Part shown: positions 10,001-20,819 of the stretch, piece after piece | Layout: the number at the start of each line of letters is the position of its first letter | Position numbering within the stretch: the first letter of the stretch is position 1 | From: Ligula intestinalis | Lineage: Eukaryota; Platyhelminthes; Cestoda; Diphyllobothriidea; Diphyllobothriidae | NCBI GenBank assembly: GCA_036362985.1 | Contig: JAYGXS010000003.1 | Span: 79,067,676 to 79,131,675 of the forward strand | Reading direction: 5' to 3' | DNA: 64,000 bases | Made by a program: the position numbers and the translations under genes | Notes under the pieces: generated by a model | What the model saw: the letters and a program-made list of their open reading frames with translations, nothing else | What the model was told of the DNA's origin: nothing | Databases searched by the model: none

Positions 10001-10375
10001 GCTCAGACTCAATTTGGCCTAAGCAAGTTGTCACTTGGAGAACGGGTAGGTCATTGCCTCATCTTATGCCAACACCGGGGAGCAAAATGGCCGAGCAATC
10101 ATCCGGCCTGAGCACACCGCCCGTCACGAAAGTTCAACAGGTCAGAGCCCGCGTGCCGTCCAACAAACTATCCACGCGCAAGAAGGCAATTAATGTTAAC
10201 TGTCGCTGGATTTTTGCAGTAATGACTGTATCCTATGAAAACTGCAAACTCCTGTGCATGCATTACCTGTTTCCGCTACTGTTTCCTGTTCATGTCTCTG
10301 CGACGGATGGCGAAACGTCACGCGAATAAACGTATTGTCCCAGTGATCGAGTCTTCTTCATCTCAACTGCATCCT
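10000..10375 (+). repeat. PLE family-3 pLTR
   Basis: Non-coding terminal module with landmarks GTCAGAGCCCGCGTGCCGTC, CACGCGCAAGAAGGCAATTA, GCATGCATTACCTGTTTC and GATGGCGAAACGTCA. Further copies lie at 21720-22000 (minus), 38290-38535 (plus) and 56600-56925 (plus). Here the CTGATGA block is reduced to CTGCGACGG, so the ribozyme-like core is broken. The 3' end is ATTGTCCCAGTGATCGAG plus a TTC-rich tail. Confidence 0.75.
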
Positions 10376-10445
10376 GGGACTCGCATGTTTGCTTCTATTG
10401 GCAATTTCCTAGCCATCATCGACCAGACTTACACGGTCTTTGTTG

Positions 10446-10530
10446 TGGATCAGCCGAGATTCGAACCCGAGACATTTGTCAGTTCCACTTCAGCCGGTCA
10501 CAAGTCGCTATGCAACTGCCTACGAGGGCT
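10446..10530 (-). repeat. tRNA-like SINE head
   Basis: On the minus strand it starts GAGCCCTCGTAGGCAG and has a well-kept B-box GGGTTCGAATCTC (about 10457-10469). The A-box is weaker. No SINE body is recognisable, and a full cloverleaf is not convincing. Confidence 0.45.
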
Positions 10531-10559
10531 CTAGATTAAAGGCTCCAAGGCACAATTGG

Positions 10560-12214
10560 ACGAGCATTTGACCTGCCTAGATCGGCGAGCGTCCTACGAT
10601 TTATCATATTGTCGATCGAAACTAACAAATACAACGAGCCCGTGTGTGCGTTTGGGTATGATTGCTTTATGATAGCTTATACGCGAGAAATGACCATTTA
10701 GGTCTCTATTGTCTTTTTGAATAGGATTAATAGTATATCGTATGCGAATTCATCAACTAGCAACCTTGCAATCTTTGCGACTGAGACCACGATCAAAGGT
10801 GATTATCGCGCATAGAGGCCGATGCAGGAAGACTTAATATCGGTAAGGATTAATTGCAGGCAGTGTGTGATGTGGTGGTTTGTGGACCAAATATCTTAAT
10901 TGCATTTTTGATAAGAAAATTGTGCCTAATTGAGGTTGTACTCCGGGAAGTCATGTGGCATAATGACCTACTAAAACGCCAATAATTAAAAATGACTACT
11001 TATGTTCTATGCGTTTTCCCTATTGACTATAGATGCCGTGATACCTTTAAGCATGTTTTATCGATAGTATGCTCAAAATATCCCTTTATCTACGCATTTT
11101 CTATGCAATCATGTCTGCTTTAGAAGAAAGCTCCAAATTCGGTTTTCATAACATTTCTCATTAGGAAATATTTTAAGACTGGGCATTGTCTGTTGAAACA
11201 GCACCGATTCCATCAGTTGGCTACTGTGACTCACGAATTATGCAACGTAGTCCACAACCATTACCAATTTTGTTTACAAGTTACAGTATTTTCATATTGG
11301 CATGCAGAAGTGCCTGATATGCATTCCAATAAAAATCACACAGCCTGCAGAATTATAAATTTTACGACAATTGCAACAATTGATGGAATGCAAAATGTTT
11401 TGGAATTTGTAAAAGGGACGTTATTTTTCCTACTGAACAGTGGCAATTGAAAATGTTGTCCTTTCCTTCAGCTTGCACTTTTCTTACTAATAAAAAAGAA
11501 TACTTATATGTATGTTCCTCTGACACACATTTGGAATCAGAAGGGTATCAAAAATAAACGAGTCAAATAAATACATCTTATGTAACCATTTTAAGAGTGG
11601 CATTGCTGGTGGTTGAAATAAATCTGGTTTAACAGGCGCAATCATGACGTGACTGACACATTTAGCTGCGAGGCTGGGTGATAATTAATATTACAAATAA
11701 GAATAAGTTTTTTAAAATGGAAGAAGTAGTTCAGCAGTTTTCTTGATGAAGCTTATAGAGAACATATCCACGAGTTAAGATTAATTGACTCATTTAAAAA
11801 TTATTTTGCATATCCAGGCAAAATCAGCACTGATGCTACATCTATATCTAAGAGGGGGCAACAATTTGCCTGTGTTCTCGGAAATTCCGACGTAAAATAT
11901 CGCAAAGTGGTGCACTGGTAGTTTTAGCAACACCTTCATTAAATCACAATTTAGTAGTCAGAAAGGTTTTCCCTCTAAGCTGCTTTCCAGGGCCAGACGC
12001 ACCCCAAACTTCAGCTCCCAGAAGAGGTGAAGTGGGGCAATTACGAGACGGTTAATTTAGGCAAGGGTTTGTTTTAAGTTGAAGGTCAGGCCTGTTTTTT
12101 CAAAGGACACGTTTTAGACTATGGCACACAATTACCTCACAGAACCTCCAGTTATACCAGTTGTTCCTGGTGTAGATAAACCTCCTTCTGTAGCACGTGA
12201 TTTAGGCATAATCT
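10560..12214. other. No recognised feature
   Basis: AT-rich, no domain-bearing frame. An 85-codon frame at 11193-11450 has no recognisable family and unbiased composition. Confidence 0.45.
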
Positions 12215-12720
12215 TATACAAGATGGCAGTTTTTTAACCTACCCGCCTGAGTGGATACCCAGACAGCAGGAATGCCCATGACCTTCTCTTTCTCTCCCGT
12301 ATTTGAGCTCTTCTGCAGCGAGTTTTTTTTGCGAGATGTCTGTCAAAAACAGTTAGCCACTGGTCATTTCCTCCTAAGCATATGAAACACAGTCGCTGCA
12401 GACCATGTATATGCGTGCAAAGAGGTATGCTAGCAAGCATGTGCATACTAATTGATGCCTACGTGAGGATATCTGTCTAAGGTCTGAGTTAAGGAACCGA
12501 AAGCAAGCTTAGGGCATAGTGGTTGCATGAACCTGAAAAAAAGTTTTTTTCATACATCATTTTATCAGAAACACGGAGATGCGTTTGATCAAGCGAAGAA
12601 TGATTTTTACGGCCGCGTGTCAATTGTTGATAGTAATGCATTCCGGTATAGTGTCTCAGTAAATTAATACGTTTACTTGAATTGAAGTCTTGGAAACAAA
12701 ACCTTTCAGAATCGCTCCAA
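12215..12720 (+). repeat. Anonymous repeat R6, copy 2
   Basis: Diverged direct copy of 7736-8240; see the shared landmarks there. The nearby sequence does not extend the match, so the repeat unit is about 500 bp. Confidence 0.65.
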
Positions 12721-12904
12721 ATGTAGTTTGAGGTAAGATGAGCCGTTCATGTCCTTTATGAATCCCCTAAGCTTCCCCGTAAGATTTATGTAAGATACGT
12801 AAGCTTTCAACGTTTAATGTTTATTTGCCCAATAAATTAATCCCACAACCTAAGAAATCGACTAGACTTAAGGTGTATATTTACGGTAGTGAAGCTGATA
12901 TGAA

Positions 12905-13075
12905 GTTTTGGTAACAGTTGCTTATGTAGCCCCCGTCATCTATCCCTTATCCCAGCAATTTGTCCTACAAAAATGGCAGTTATGTTGTTTTATGGGTGGG
13001 GATTTAGGATACGCAAATGCAATATACTTTAATAACTAATCTGTGCATTTTGACTTTATTTAATTGAGAAAAATG
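12905..13075 (-). repeat. R1 single arm
   Basis: Reverse-oriented copy of the right arm of R1 (compare 2380-2530 and 41220-41385). Shared landmarks on the minus strand: TTAAAGTATATTGCA and GCAACTGTTACC. No partner arm was found. Confidence 0.55.
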
Positions 13076-13715
13076 TTTGCTTTATATCTGTAGATTTCCA
13101 AAGTCTGCATTAATTTTTAACGTGTTGGGTATTAAATGCCATGACAACGGCATCTTCAAAGTCACCCTTCCTCTCTATTACCTCTGTCCTTAACTAGTCT
13201 ACCGTCGAAGCCGGTTAGTCACTTAATGTAGAGGATCGAGCGCAAATGACCCACAAATTTGAGAAGCCTGTCGGCGCGTGCAACAGATACCGCACCTACT
13301 TTTCCTTCCATTTTGAATGCAACACGCTGTTGAAGAGGACTTGATGGTTAGTTCACGCATGAGAGGAAAATTTGACGCATCTGTTAGGCTGCATTATTAC
13401 TGAGTACAGTACCTAAAGTAAAGTAAAACATTTATGTTTGCTCGAAAGCTTGTATAAGCCTGAGGGCTAGCGCAAGTACAGTCATCATGTTTGTCTAGTC
13501 TGCTCGTTAGAATAAAGGATATTTTATGATCCATCATATTAATAAAAGTAACCACAGTATCTTCATGCTAATGAACTTACTTTTACTTGGTGCGAATGTG
13601 AGCATGCCTGATCTACCTAGCCTCTATGAGGTCACGAACGGTACCTCTAAACCCATGACGATGCATTGCAGCAGAACTGGAAAGCTCCACCCATTAACTT
13701 CTCCGGCGACGGCGA
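13076..13715. other. No recognised feature
   Basis: A 66-codon frame at 13526-13726 matches no family known to me. Nothing else to report. Confidence 0.4.
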
Positions 13716-13719
13716 CCGA

Positions 13720-14340
13720 AAATTGAAAGTCAAAGAACCACTACTACGTCTCGGCGGACGATTTTGAACCGAGTCTTCAGTTGCCCACATTTTCGGCACC
13801 AGATCAATGGTAGCGTAGCAAAGCTCATGGGGCGGACGGCGGAGAACCTACCCAAACCACCTTAGTCACCTTTCTTGGATGACTTGAGATATTTTCGTGA
13901 TACCGTCGCAACGAGCGCGGACTGTCTCATTTTAGACGCAGTCGGTATACTTCACTCAGAGGATGGTTCTTGGACAGCAGTTGTCAAATAGCTCCAGTCT
14001 TTCCTTGCCTTGCACGCTCAAAGCCCAGCATTCACAGGCATAAATGATGACTGGCCTGCTGGATGCAGGGTACACACTGAGCTTCGTGGCGATGGAGATG
14101 TCGCGTCGGACCCATAGACGCTTTCAGAGGGTTGAGGTAACCTGGCGAGCAGCATCGATTCGGGAGACAATCTCGTACTTACTTTGCTCATTCGGTAGAA
14201 CTCTCACCGTGAGGTATTTAAAACTGTCTACTTCTTAAAATTGATGGTTATTGATCCTCACAGGTGCCTTCTTCGGGTTGGAAATGCAGCTCGAGAATAT
14301 TTTTTTCTTCTCGGTATCTATGGACAAGCCAACCGACGAA
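13720..14340 (-). pseudogene. RTE-type LINE, C-terminal RT fragment
   Basis: On the minus strand, with several stops and frame changes, the stretch shows FVGLSIDTEKKK, FKYLTVRVLPNEQSKYEIVS, SRIDAARQVTSTL, KLSVYPASSRPVIIYACECW and a decayed RWFG-VLRRPP run near 13840-13880. This order (KYLG-like block, ridge helix, Y-x-CE-x-W block, RRLRWFGHV-like block) is typical of the region after the catalytic core in RTE-clade and related non-LTR retrotransposons of flatworms. The YADD core and endonuclease are absent, so this is a dead fragment. Confidence 0.75.
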
Positions 14341-14359
14341 GCAAGCCCATTCACCCGTG

Positions 14360-14704
14360 ACACCAAAGACCGTAGAAAGTCAAAACCTTAATTGTGTTTA
14401 CGAATTTACATGCATTTGCGGATGCAAGTACATAAGGCGAACACAATGGCAATTGGCAGCCAGAGCTAAGGAGCACCTGCCGAGTTGGCTGTTGAAACAG
14501 GAGAATAGGACTCCCAGTTCTTCTATTAATGAACACGTATTGGATACGGGACATTATGTACACCCCAAAACATCCTTCCGAGTACTTGTTTGGGCTCGAA
14601 CAACTCGTACATTGTGCTACTTGGAGGCAGCCTCTATAGGACGGTCAAAACCCGACCTATTTAAACAGCTGAAGCATGTTGTTAACCTTGCTTTGTCTTG
14701 GTAG
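14360..14704 (+). pseudogene. Penelope-like GIY-YIG endonuclease (family 2)
   Basis: Residues LNCVYEFTCICGCKYIRRTQ carry the PLE endonuclease signature, but the YIG glycine is replaced (YIRRT). They are followed by KEHLPSWLLKQ, SSSINEHVLDTGHYVHPKTS and a C-terminal LKHVVNLALSW before a stop at 14702. The open frame starts upstream at 14264 in LINE-derived sequence, so the start codon there is accidental. The changed glycine and missing RT argue against activity. Confidence 0.85.
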
Positions 14705-14890
14705 CATGCGGCTCCCTGATTCACAACTTGCCCTGCCCGCATTTTTGCTTTAACGTATTTCCCCTGTCTCACTGTCCACGGGGTTTTCATTACTTACTTT
14801 ACATATTAGACTTATTAGCCCAATTTAAAAATTGATCCTCCTGACCTGTTTCTATTGCCCTCTTCTGGATGTATTTTATTGTTGTATTCT
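14705..14890 (+). repeat. PLE family-2 pLTR / intercopy linker
   Basis: Short non-coding linker between the EN end of one PLE copy and the N-terminus of the next. Equivalent linkers lie at 32640-32950 (minus), 34450-34770 (minus) and 35400-35600 (plus). Confidence 0.6.
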
Positions 14891-15905
14891 TTCATTTGTT
14901 ACTCACTTTATGCATGCGAGACGACGCAGCTGATAAGCGCTCGCGAAAGTTTATGGTTCCATTAAATTCTGCTATATATGTTATCTTCAAATTTGCACCT
15001 GGGAAAAGATGCTTCAAATTTCTGAAACAGCACCTCCCTACGGGCACCATCAAGTCTTTGGAAAGGCTTTTGCAACTACGATGTCGAATAACGAAAGAAA
15101 AATACAAGAATTGGATTTTTACAGAAGTGCTTAAACGACAAGGAATTCCTTACTGAGTTTTACAAAATCCTTCGCTGTGAGAAAGTACGCCCTACCTACA
15201 AAAACCTGGACCGACTGACAAAAGCAAAAACAGAAGACTCAATTCAGCCGTTGGATTGTAAAAAATTTCTCTTGCATCAGATGAACCATATTCTGGACAA
15301 GATAAGTTTCTTCTGTCGTTCTATATTTTTGAAACATGCAGACACCATAAAAACAAGACTCGAGAATCCTGCCACCTTAAATTATTGAAGTCACTTTGTA
15401 AGAAATCGACTGAAGATATTTTCCCTTTGAACACTGATGAACTTATCTGATTCTAAACTTAACAAGCTGCAAAAAGAGGTCCTTTCATTAGGACTTGATT
15501 TCCGAGTGCCAACCAATATAATTAACCCAATTAAAATGGAAGCACAATTAGAGGACCTTTACTCTCAACTATTGGACCTAAAACCCACATCTATGGATGA
15601 CTTGGGGTGGTTGAAAGCTAACTTTGTGGACATCGTTCACCAGTACCGCCGACCTCAAATATCGCAATGCACACCTAAAACTAAAGAGCATTTACTTGCT
15701 CTATCTGCTCTGAAACACCACAAGGAAATAGTCATTTCTAAACCTGACAAAGGGCATGGCGTTTTTATCCTCAATCGCAGGGATTTTGTCAAGAAAATGG
15801 AAAATATCTTAAATGATTCCAGTAAATTTCATCAAGAATAACAAGGCAAAGACGACACTAAGGCATTGGAAGAGTCCACCTGGAAAACCATCAAGCAATT
15901 GCTTG
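14890..15905 (+). pseudogene. Penelope-like element N-terminal region (family 2)
   Basis: Second copy in head-to-tail order. The first frame (to 15156) has DDAADKRSRKFMVPLNSAIY, KFAPGKRCFKFLKQHLP and SLERLLQLRCRITKEKY. Conservation continues across a frame change (KLRPT-like VRPTYKNLDRLTKAK, ILDKISFF) and then in 15437-15841, ending HHKEIVISKPDKGHGVFILN. The KPDKG block marks the start of the RT fingers in PLEs. The catalytic palm is missing because the copy stops at the palindrome 15887-15910. Confidence 0.8.
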
Positions 15906-15910
15906 ATGGT
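15887..15910. repeat. Perfect 24-bp palindrome
   Basis: Both halves (ACCATCAAGCAA and its complement) match without a spacer. It lies at the point where the plus-strand family-2 PLE stops and shortly before a minus-strand family-3 scrap (15955-16003). Confidence 0.9.
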
Positions 15911-15954
15911 CGGTGTGCGTGCCATTACCAGCTGGACAATCACCTGATGGAATT

Positions 15955-16003
15955 CGGCGTGATGATTGCTGGGCCATCTGTTTACCCGGCGTTGGCGTTG
16001 TCG
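15955..16003 (-). repeat. PLE family-3 scrap
   Basis: Contains GGCGTGATGATTGCTGGGCC, closely matching 21960-22010 (GGCGTGATGATTGCTCGGCC), part of the EN C-terminal/pLTR region of family 3 on the minus strand. Only about 50 bp remain. Confidence 0.5.
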
Positions 16004-16009
16004 CAGCAA

Positions 16010-16671
16010 TCACATCTCCTTTGCAATAACTCGCATATTTATAAGGTAGTGTAATAAATAATAATCCGCACGCATAGCATACGGCAGAGCGCCTTACTCA
16101 AAATAGGCCGTTAGGTTGTTGGTTGAGCGATTACAGGCGCAGAAGTCTTTCACTAAGGAAGAATACGTTTCAGCATTCAAGAGGCCAGAGTTTGGCAAAA
16201 TCCGATGTTATTATTATGTCAAAATGCTTTCATACGCTATTATAATTCACATGCACAAACCTATTTTTCATGGCTTTAGTGCTAGTGAGGAAACGTTTGA
16301 AGTAAATTACTTTTGGAAACGGAGAATAGTATTTTGTGTTATTTTGGAAATCATATGCGGACAGATGCGAGAAAGCACACGGCTTGCGAGAGAAAGAAAG
16401 GGCGGATACTCTAAGATTGACAGGCAAACGGAGCTGGTCAAAAACAGATGGAATGGACAAGGAAGAAGACCTGTCGATCCGTTGCTCGTCATGTCTTCTT
16501 CCTGGTCTAAGCAAATACTCGGAACGCGAACCTTTTCATTCATTCGAGAAGAAACGGTATGTCCAGCCAACATGGAGTACTTTTGTAACCACTTGTAGCT
16601 TAACTCAACCAGTGTTGTCGGGCAAAAATATTCTTAATGTTTATTTTCAATAATTAATATATAATAACCAA
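16010..16671. other. No recognised feature
   Basis: Overlapping frames on both strands near 16116-16653 have no recognisable domain and look like chance frames. Confidence 0.4.
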
Positions 16672-16920
16672 AATATAAAGGGGGTGGACTTAGCAAAAGT
16701 TTAGGCAACCAATCAACGGTAATTAAGGGGGGGAGGGAATTGTTAAGAGATCAAAGGGGGCAGGGGGGAGAAGGGACGTCCTACAATTATTTCATATCAA
16801 CTGGTCATCTCCTCGTCATTTCGCGGCGTCTTGACACCAGTTGTCATTTTCTGCTCATCGTCTCGCGGCATGATAGAAGGTGTGCGGATGGATGTTGAGT
16901 TTGTTCTCGGCCACGGTAGC
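16672..16920 (-). repeat. Inverted PLE family-1 pLTR arm
   Basis: Reverse complement of 17238-17465, sharing landmarks such as GTGCGGATGGATGTTGAGTT and AACCAATCAACGGTAAT (17 nt) on the plus strand. It precedes the EN remnant that carries the sense pLTR. Confidence 0.8.
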
Positions 16921-17237
16921 ATCTAAAACTTTACATGCTTCTGTTGGGCAAGTTACATTGGTGGAACAACTAGGCGGTTATTCAAGCACATGCGGGAACA
17001 CCATCCTGTCTGACTAAACAAAGGCGAGGTAAAGTCAATATCTAGTGCGATTTTGGCTCACTTGGTTGACAGTGGTCACCGGGTAGATGTAAACCAAGCG
17101 TTTCGAGTCTTGTATAAAAGTGCCAGCAAAACACTCCAAGTTACTGCGTCAATGGATACTTGCGACGGCAGAAGCCGTCGCCATACTACTCGCAAACCCG
17201 ATATTATGTGCCCTGAAGGCATTCGTAGTGGACCTAC
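16921..17237 (+). pseudogene. Penelope-like GIY-YIG endonuclease (family 1), with stop
   Basis: Decoding from about 16930 gives TCFCWASYIGGTTRRLFKHM, then REHHPV, a stop, and LNKGEVKSISSAILAHLVDS with GHRVDVNQAFRVLYK. The YIG and the downstream Arg (TTRRL) are kept, but an in-frame stop cuts the domain after the EHHPV block. The frame then drifts after about 17120. The RT is absent. The flanking pLTRs are inverted relative to each other. Confidence 0.85.
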
Positions 17238-17534
17238 GGCTCCCGTGTCCGAGAACAAACTCAACATCCATCCGCACACCTTCTACTATGCATCGAGACG
17301 ATGAGCAGACAGTGACAACTGATGACCAGTTTATATAAATTTCTTGTAGGTCAAATCCTTCCTTTCCTCTGCCCTCCTTTGATCTCTTAAAAATTCTCCC
17401 CTCCTTCCCTTGAATACCGTTGATTGGTTGCTTAAACTTTTGCTAGCTCTACCCTCTTCATATTAAAGTACACGCCTGATGATGAATTAACTGAAAACGT
17501 TTGTTTGCCCATCTTGACTTCTTGAATTACCAAA
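17238..17534 (+). repeat. PLE family-1 pLTR and 3' end
   Basis: Sense copy of the arm at 16672-16920, then a ribozyme-like core (CTGATGATGAATTAACTGAA then AACG, 17476-17499) and the family-1 terminus GTTTGCCCATCTTGACTTCT. Related 3' ends lie at 19585-19640, 21311-21360, 26640-26700 and, on the minus strand, 54213-54270. Confidence 0.75.
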
Positions 17535-17944
17535 ATGTTTATAAATTTTAATGTTACTAGCTAAAAGGGAATTTTTTAATCGCATCCGCATGTGCATTTA
17601 TAAAAAAACACTAAGACGAAGCTCAAAAATTCAGATTGTTTTTTCCTAAATTGATAACTTGCTATCGAATGGAGCCATTTTGTTTTCACGTTGTAGTTGG
17701 TTTCCTTATATTCAAAGTAAAGAAGGTTTGCGGAAACAAGGCAGGTTAATTAAGTAAATAATTGGCGCTGGATCTCCAGGTCTCGTTAGGCTAAAGAAGG
17801 TGTGCAAAGAAACAATTAAAATTTCAAAACTGTTGAAAAACTCAGTGTATTAGGCAAAACATGTTTCTTGGCAATTCTTCGTCAAGCCATTAACTTTGCA
17901 AAACAATGAACATTTGAATGCGTACAAAAATCAATAATTGCCCG
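17535..17944. other. No recognised feature
   Basis: AT-rich, no coding frame or repeat identified. Confidence 0.45.
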
Positions 17945-18245
17945 AGGTGGGCGCCTATTGGCCACTGTGGATTTTATCAGTCTGCGCAAGTGGTCGGCGT
18001 GTTGGGTGCCCGACTACCACTCGTGGCTGGGGGCGATGTGCTATCGTCACGTCGCGTCGACGTCGGCCACGGAATAGACAGGGCTTATGTTAGGAAATTC
18101 TGACAGCAGAGTACTGGATTCATTAGACCTATAGCCACTGCTTCTGCCGCTGCCAGCACTCGTTCGCATAGGCCTATTCACGAAGTTGGCTTGTGTCCGG
18201 CAGACAACTTGAGAGGTTTCACTAGTATTGAATCGGTGATTCGTA
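17945..18245 (-). pseudogene. Inverted PLE family-1 EN C-terminal/tail piece
   Basis: On the minus strand VNTNHRFNTSETSQVVCRTQ followed by ANFVNR aligns with NHRVDTNKAFQVVYRTPANF of the sense copy at 18478-19521. The pLTR-side sequence (GTGGCC..., GACGATAGCACATCGCCCCC) follows further left. It lies about 230 bp upstream of that sense copy in opposite orientation. The short stretch 18250-18290 (CTGACTTTTAAAA, CCATGGGAATATTTAC) resembles the plus-strand terminus at 26665-26700. Confidence 0.65.
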
Positions 18246-18477
18246 TTGACAATACACTGACTTTTAAAAAAACCATGGGAATATTTACCTATTGAAAAAG
18301 TTAAGGTTAAATTATTTTGGTCGTTAATTGGTGGCTGCCATTTGCGTCGGCCTGCATTATTCTGCATTCACAAAAAATGACTATTTGTTAAGTACGTTTA
18401 AAATTTTAAATTTTCGCTGCACATCTCAAGCCTAACCATGACCTTGGCATCCAGGGTCGAAAATCTACTGGAAAAAC

Positions 18478-19521
18478 TTACCTTATTTCCCAAGAAACAC
18501 TCTTTCTGATGTCCTTCTGCGAAGGCAAGATGATGGACCAATCCTGCGTAGAGTCTTTCGAAAGAAAACCTGGACGGGACAATACACCAACTTTCACAGT
18601 TTTGTCCCCTTAAATATAAAACGAAATCTAGTCCAGGGACTAGCAGCTAGAGTACGAAAGATCTGTTCTCCCGAAACTGTGAAAGCAGAGCTCCAACAGC
18701 TGCAGCAGATACTTATCGAAAATGGATACCCGGAGAGGTTCATCCTCAGGAATATTGGCGAGCGAGCCAAAAAGCCTGATACCTTAACAGCAGAAAAGAA
18801 AAACATTTTCATAAGACTGCCTTTCTCGGGCGATGCAGCAAGCGAGCTGGTCAGACGGCGTCTAAGAACCGCAATCGCTAGCGCTTTCCCCGCGGCGAAC
18901 TTACGGGTGTTCTTCACGAACTCTCCCCTCCTACGATTAGGAGGAAAAGACCGACTCCCGTTGAAGGCCACATCCATGTGTATTTACTCTTTCACTTGCT
19001 CCTGTGGAGCAAGATACATAGGCCGAACAACGAGGCGCCTGGAAAAGAGGGTACGTGAGCATATACCGGCCTGGTTAAGTAAAGGTGAAACTAGATCGAT
19101 TTCGAGTTCTATTCTCGCACATCTCGTCGATGCGAATCATCGAGTCGATACTAACAAAGCCTTTCAGGTTGTCTACCGGACACCAGCCAACTTTTCCAAC
19201 GGCCTACGTCAAAGGGTGCTTGCAACAGCCGAAGCAGTAGCTATACGACTAGAGAATCCGGTGCTGTGTTGTCAGAAGAAACTGACAGAAGCCCTTTCAC
19301 TTCCGTGGCCGACCCCGACGACAGGTGACGATCGCACTTTGCCCCCACGCCCCAGTGACAGTCGTTCGCTATGCACAAATAGCAGCAATTATCTCCCCAT
19401 GCATCTGCCCTCTGATCAACCCCACAACCTAACCCAATTACCCCCCCTACCCCTCCCCGGACTCACAAACCTCTCCACGCCGACCTCGCCATGTGGGCGA
19501 CGCGTAAACGATGAATTGTAA
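18478..19521 (+). pseudogene. Penelope-like element: RT thumb plus GIY-YIG endonuclease
   Basis: Best preserved coding stretch in the window; open for about 345 codons to the TAA at 19519. It begins inside the RT (LRRQDDGPILRRVFRKKTWT, then GQYTNFHSFVPLNIKRNLV), so the conserved frame extends about 200 bp upstream of the first ATG (18679). Next come the RT thumb (ICSPETVKAELQQLQQILIE, NGYPERFILRNI), the linker (IFIRLPFSGD) and the EN from about 18975: CIYSFTCSCGARYIGRTTRR, then REHIPAWL, SSSILAHLVDANHRVDTNKA and the closing helix. The YADD palm and everything before are missing. The EN domain itself shows no obvious lesion. It acts as a target-nicking nuclease in intact PLEs. Confidence 0.9.
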
Positions 19522-19644
19522 TTAGACTACAGTATTTAACCCTGTCCATCTGTATAAATTTAATTACCTTGCAAATGTTCTGGCCTGACGATGATTTGCT
19601 GAAAACATATGTTTGCCAATCTTGACTTCTCAACTTAAGAATGG
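19522..19644 (+). repeat. PLE family-1 3' end with hammerhead-like core
   Basis: After the stop the 3' module holds CTGACGATGATTTGCTGAAA (19585-19604), then ACATATGTTTGCCAATC and TTGACTTCT. CTGACGA and GAAA fit the hammerhead core blocks; the bases between are too few for a good stem II. Confidence 0.55.
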
Positions 19645-20659
19645 GAATATTTGCAGAAATTACATTTCGTTGGATGCCTGACTTAAACTACTTACCAGTG
19701 GAGCCTTATATGCCTGAGAATAGAGAGCGAGGTCAACATATAACGTAAAAGAAATTCAGAAGCGTGTAGAGTGCTAAAAATGGTGACTTGGAATGGTTCC
19801 AACTGGCCCATTAACGCCTACATGTTGGTCAACCAAAAGTGTGTTTGTTTGGGGTGACTAGTGAGCTGCCACTCAGACTACCTTGGCTCTTGCTTAATAG
19901 GGTCTCTTGGGGATCCGCAAGATCCTAGACAGGTGCGACGGCACGCATAAAGGGCGGCTCTATTTCCGCCAGCCAGACATCCATGCCTTGTCTCGCTTTG
20001 TCTGGTCTGTTTGGCTCTTTCATTACACCGGGCCCACCGGGCGGGTAGGGGGGAATTGCCGAAATGCAACGCAAGTCTACTACCGGTATAATGAAATTCA
20101 TGCGTCAGACACTGCCATGCTGTGGGACAGACACATTTACAGTGTACATCGCCGGAATCGACCCGCGAACTGTCGATTGCGCATGCAAGAACGGAAGCCC
20201 GTCGGCTGTTCCAACACAAACTCCGCTGACGCACACGAGTCTAGCACGGTGCGCTAAATTATTTGGCTTGGACAGCCGCCAATTGATGAGATGACTTGGA
20301 AGTCCTCTTAAGCCTAAGAAATAGACTGTAATCACTAACTTCCATGATCTTGTTGTGGGAAATCCTGGTCCATTGTACTGTAACGGTGACATGTTGTGTG
20401 GTGTCACCATCTAATTACGGCCTTCGGAATTCCCAGGGAAGTACACAACAAGAAATACCTAAATTTTGAAGCCACCTGAGTAAGAGTTTATTGTGTACCA
20501 ACCTGGAGTTGCTGTCTCGGGTAGCTTTTGTGCCCCTAGCGTTTTCCAGCGCTGATGTTTGGTCACGGGGCGAAGTCCGGGCCTGAGGTGGACTGACTGT
20601 GTTCAGTTCGTGTCGCAACTCACTATCTGAGATTTGGCAGTTGCTTATAAGTGATCGAG
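19645..20659. other. No recognised gene; shared 21-nt motif at 20356-20376
   Basis: Frames of 100-118 codons at 19878-20410 on both strands overlap and have no known domain. GTGGGAAATCCTGGTCCATT near 20356 recurs, with one change, near 24628, suggesting both belong to an unidentified repeat. Confidence 0.4.
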
Positions 20660-20775
20660 AAGTCGTATTGCCAAACAATTGTTTTAGGTCATTCATCATC
20701 AGCCCGGTACATGACATGGGAATAAAAATGGTTAGTTAATTTCAGCGTTTATATGATCGTCAGATTGACTAAGCA
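20660..20775 (-). repeat. Inverted PLE family-1 3' end
   Basis: On the minus strand it reads CTGATGATGAATGACCTAAA then ACAATTGTTTGGCAATACGA, mirroring 21311-21345. The arms 20668-20772 and 21246-21352 are inverted copies around a short EN tail. Confidence 0.75.
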
Positions 20776-20819
20776 AAGGAGAAAATAGACCGATCTCAAG
20801 CCTCGTTTTCACCCGCCTA

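Noticed and set aside
14264..14360. ATG at 14264 as the start of the PLE endonuclease
   Set aside because: The first ~35 codons are antisense to the RTE-type LINE fragment; PLE similarity starts only at about 14360.
16116..16653. Frames of 88-160 codons on both strands
   Set aside because: Mutually overlapping on both strands, no domain, and no family relation to the adjacent PLEs.
18047..18367. 106-codon minus-strand frame as an independent gene
   Set aside because: Its middle aligns with the PLE endonuclease C-terminal region in mixed frames; it is an inverted PLE scrap.
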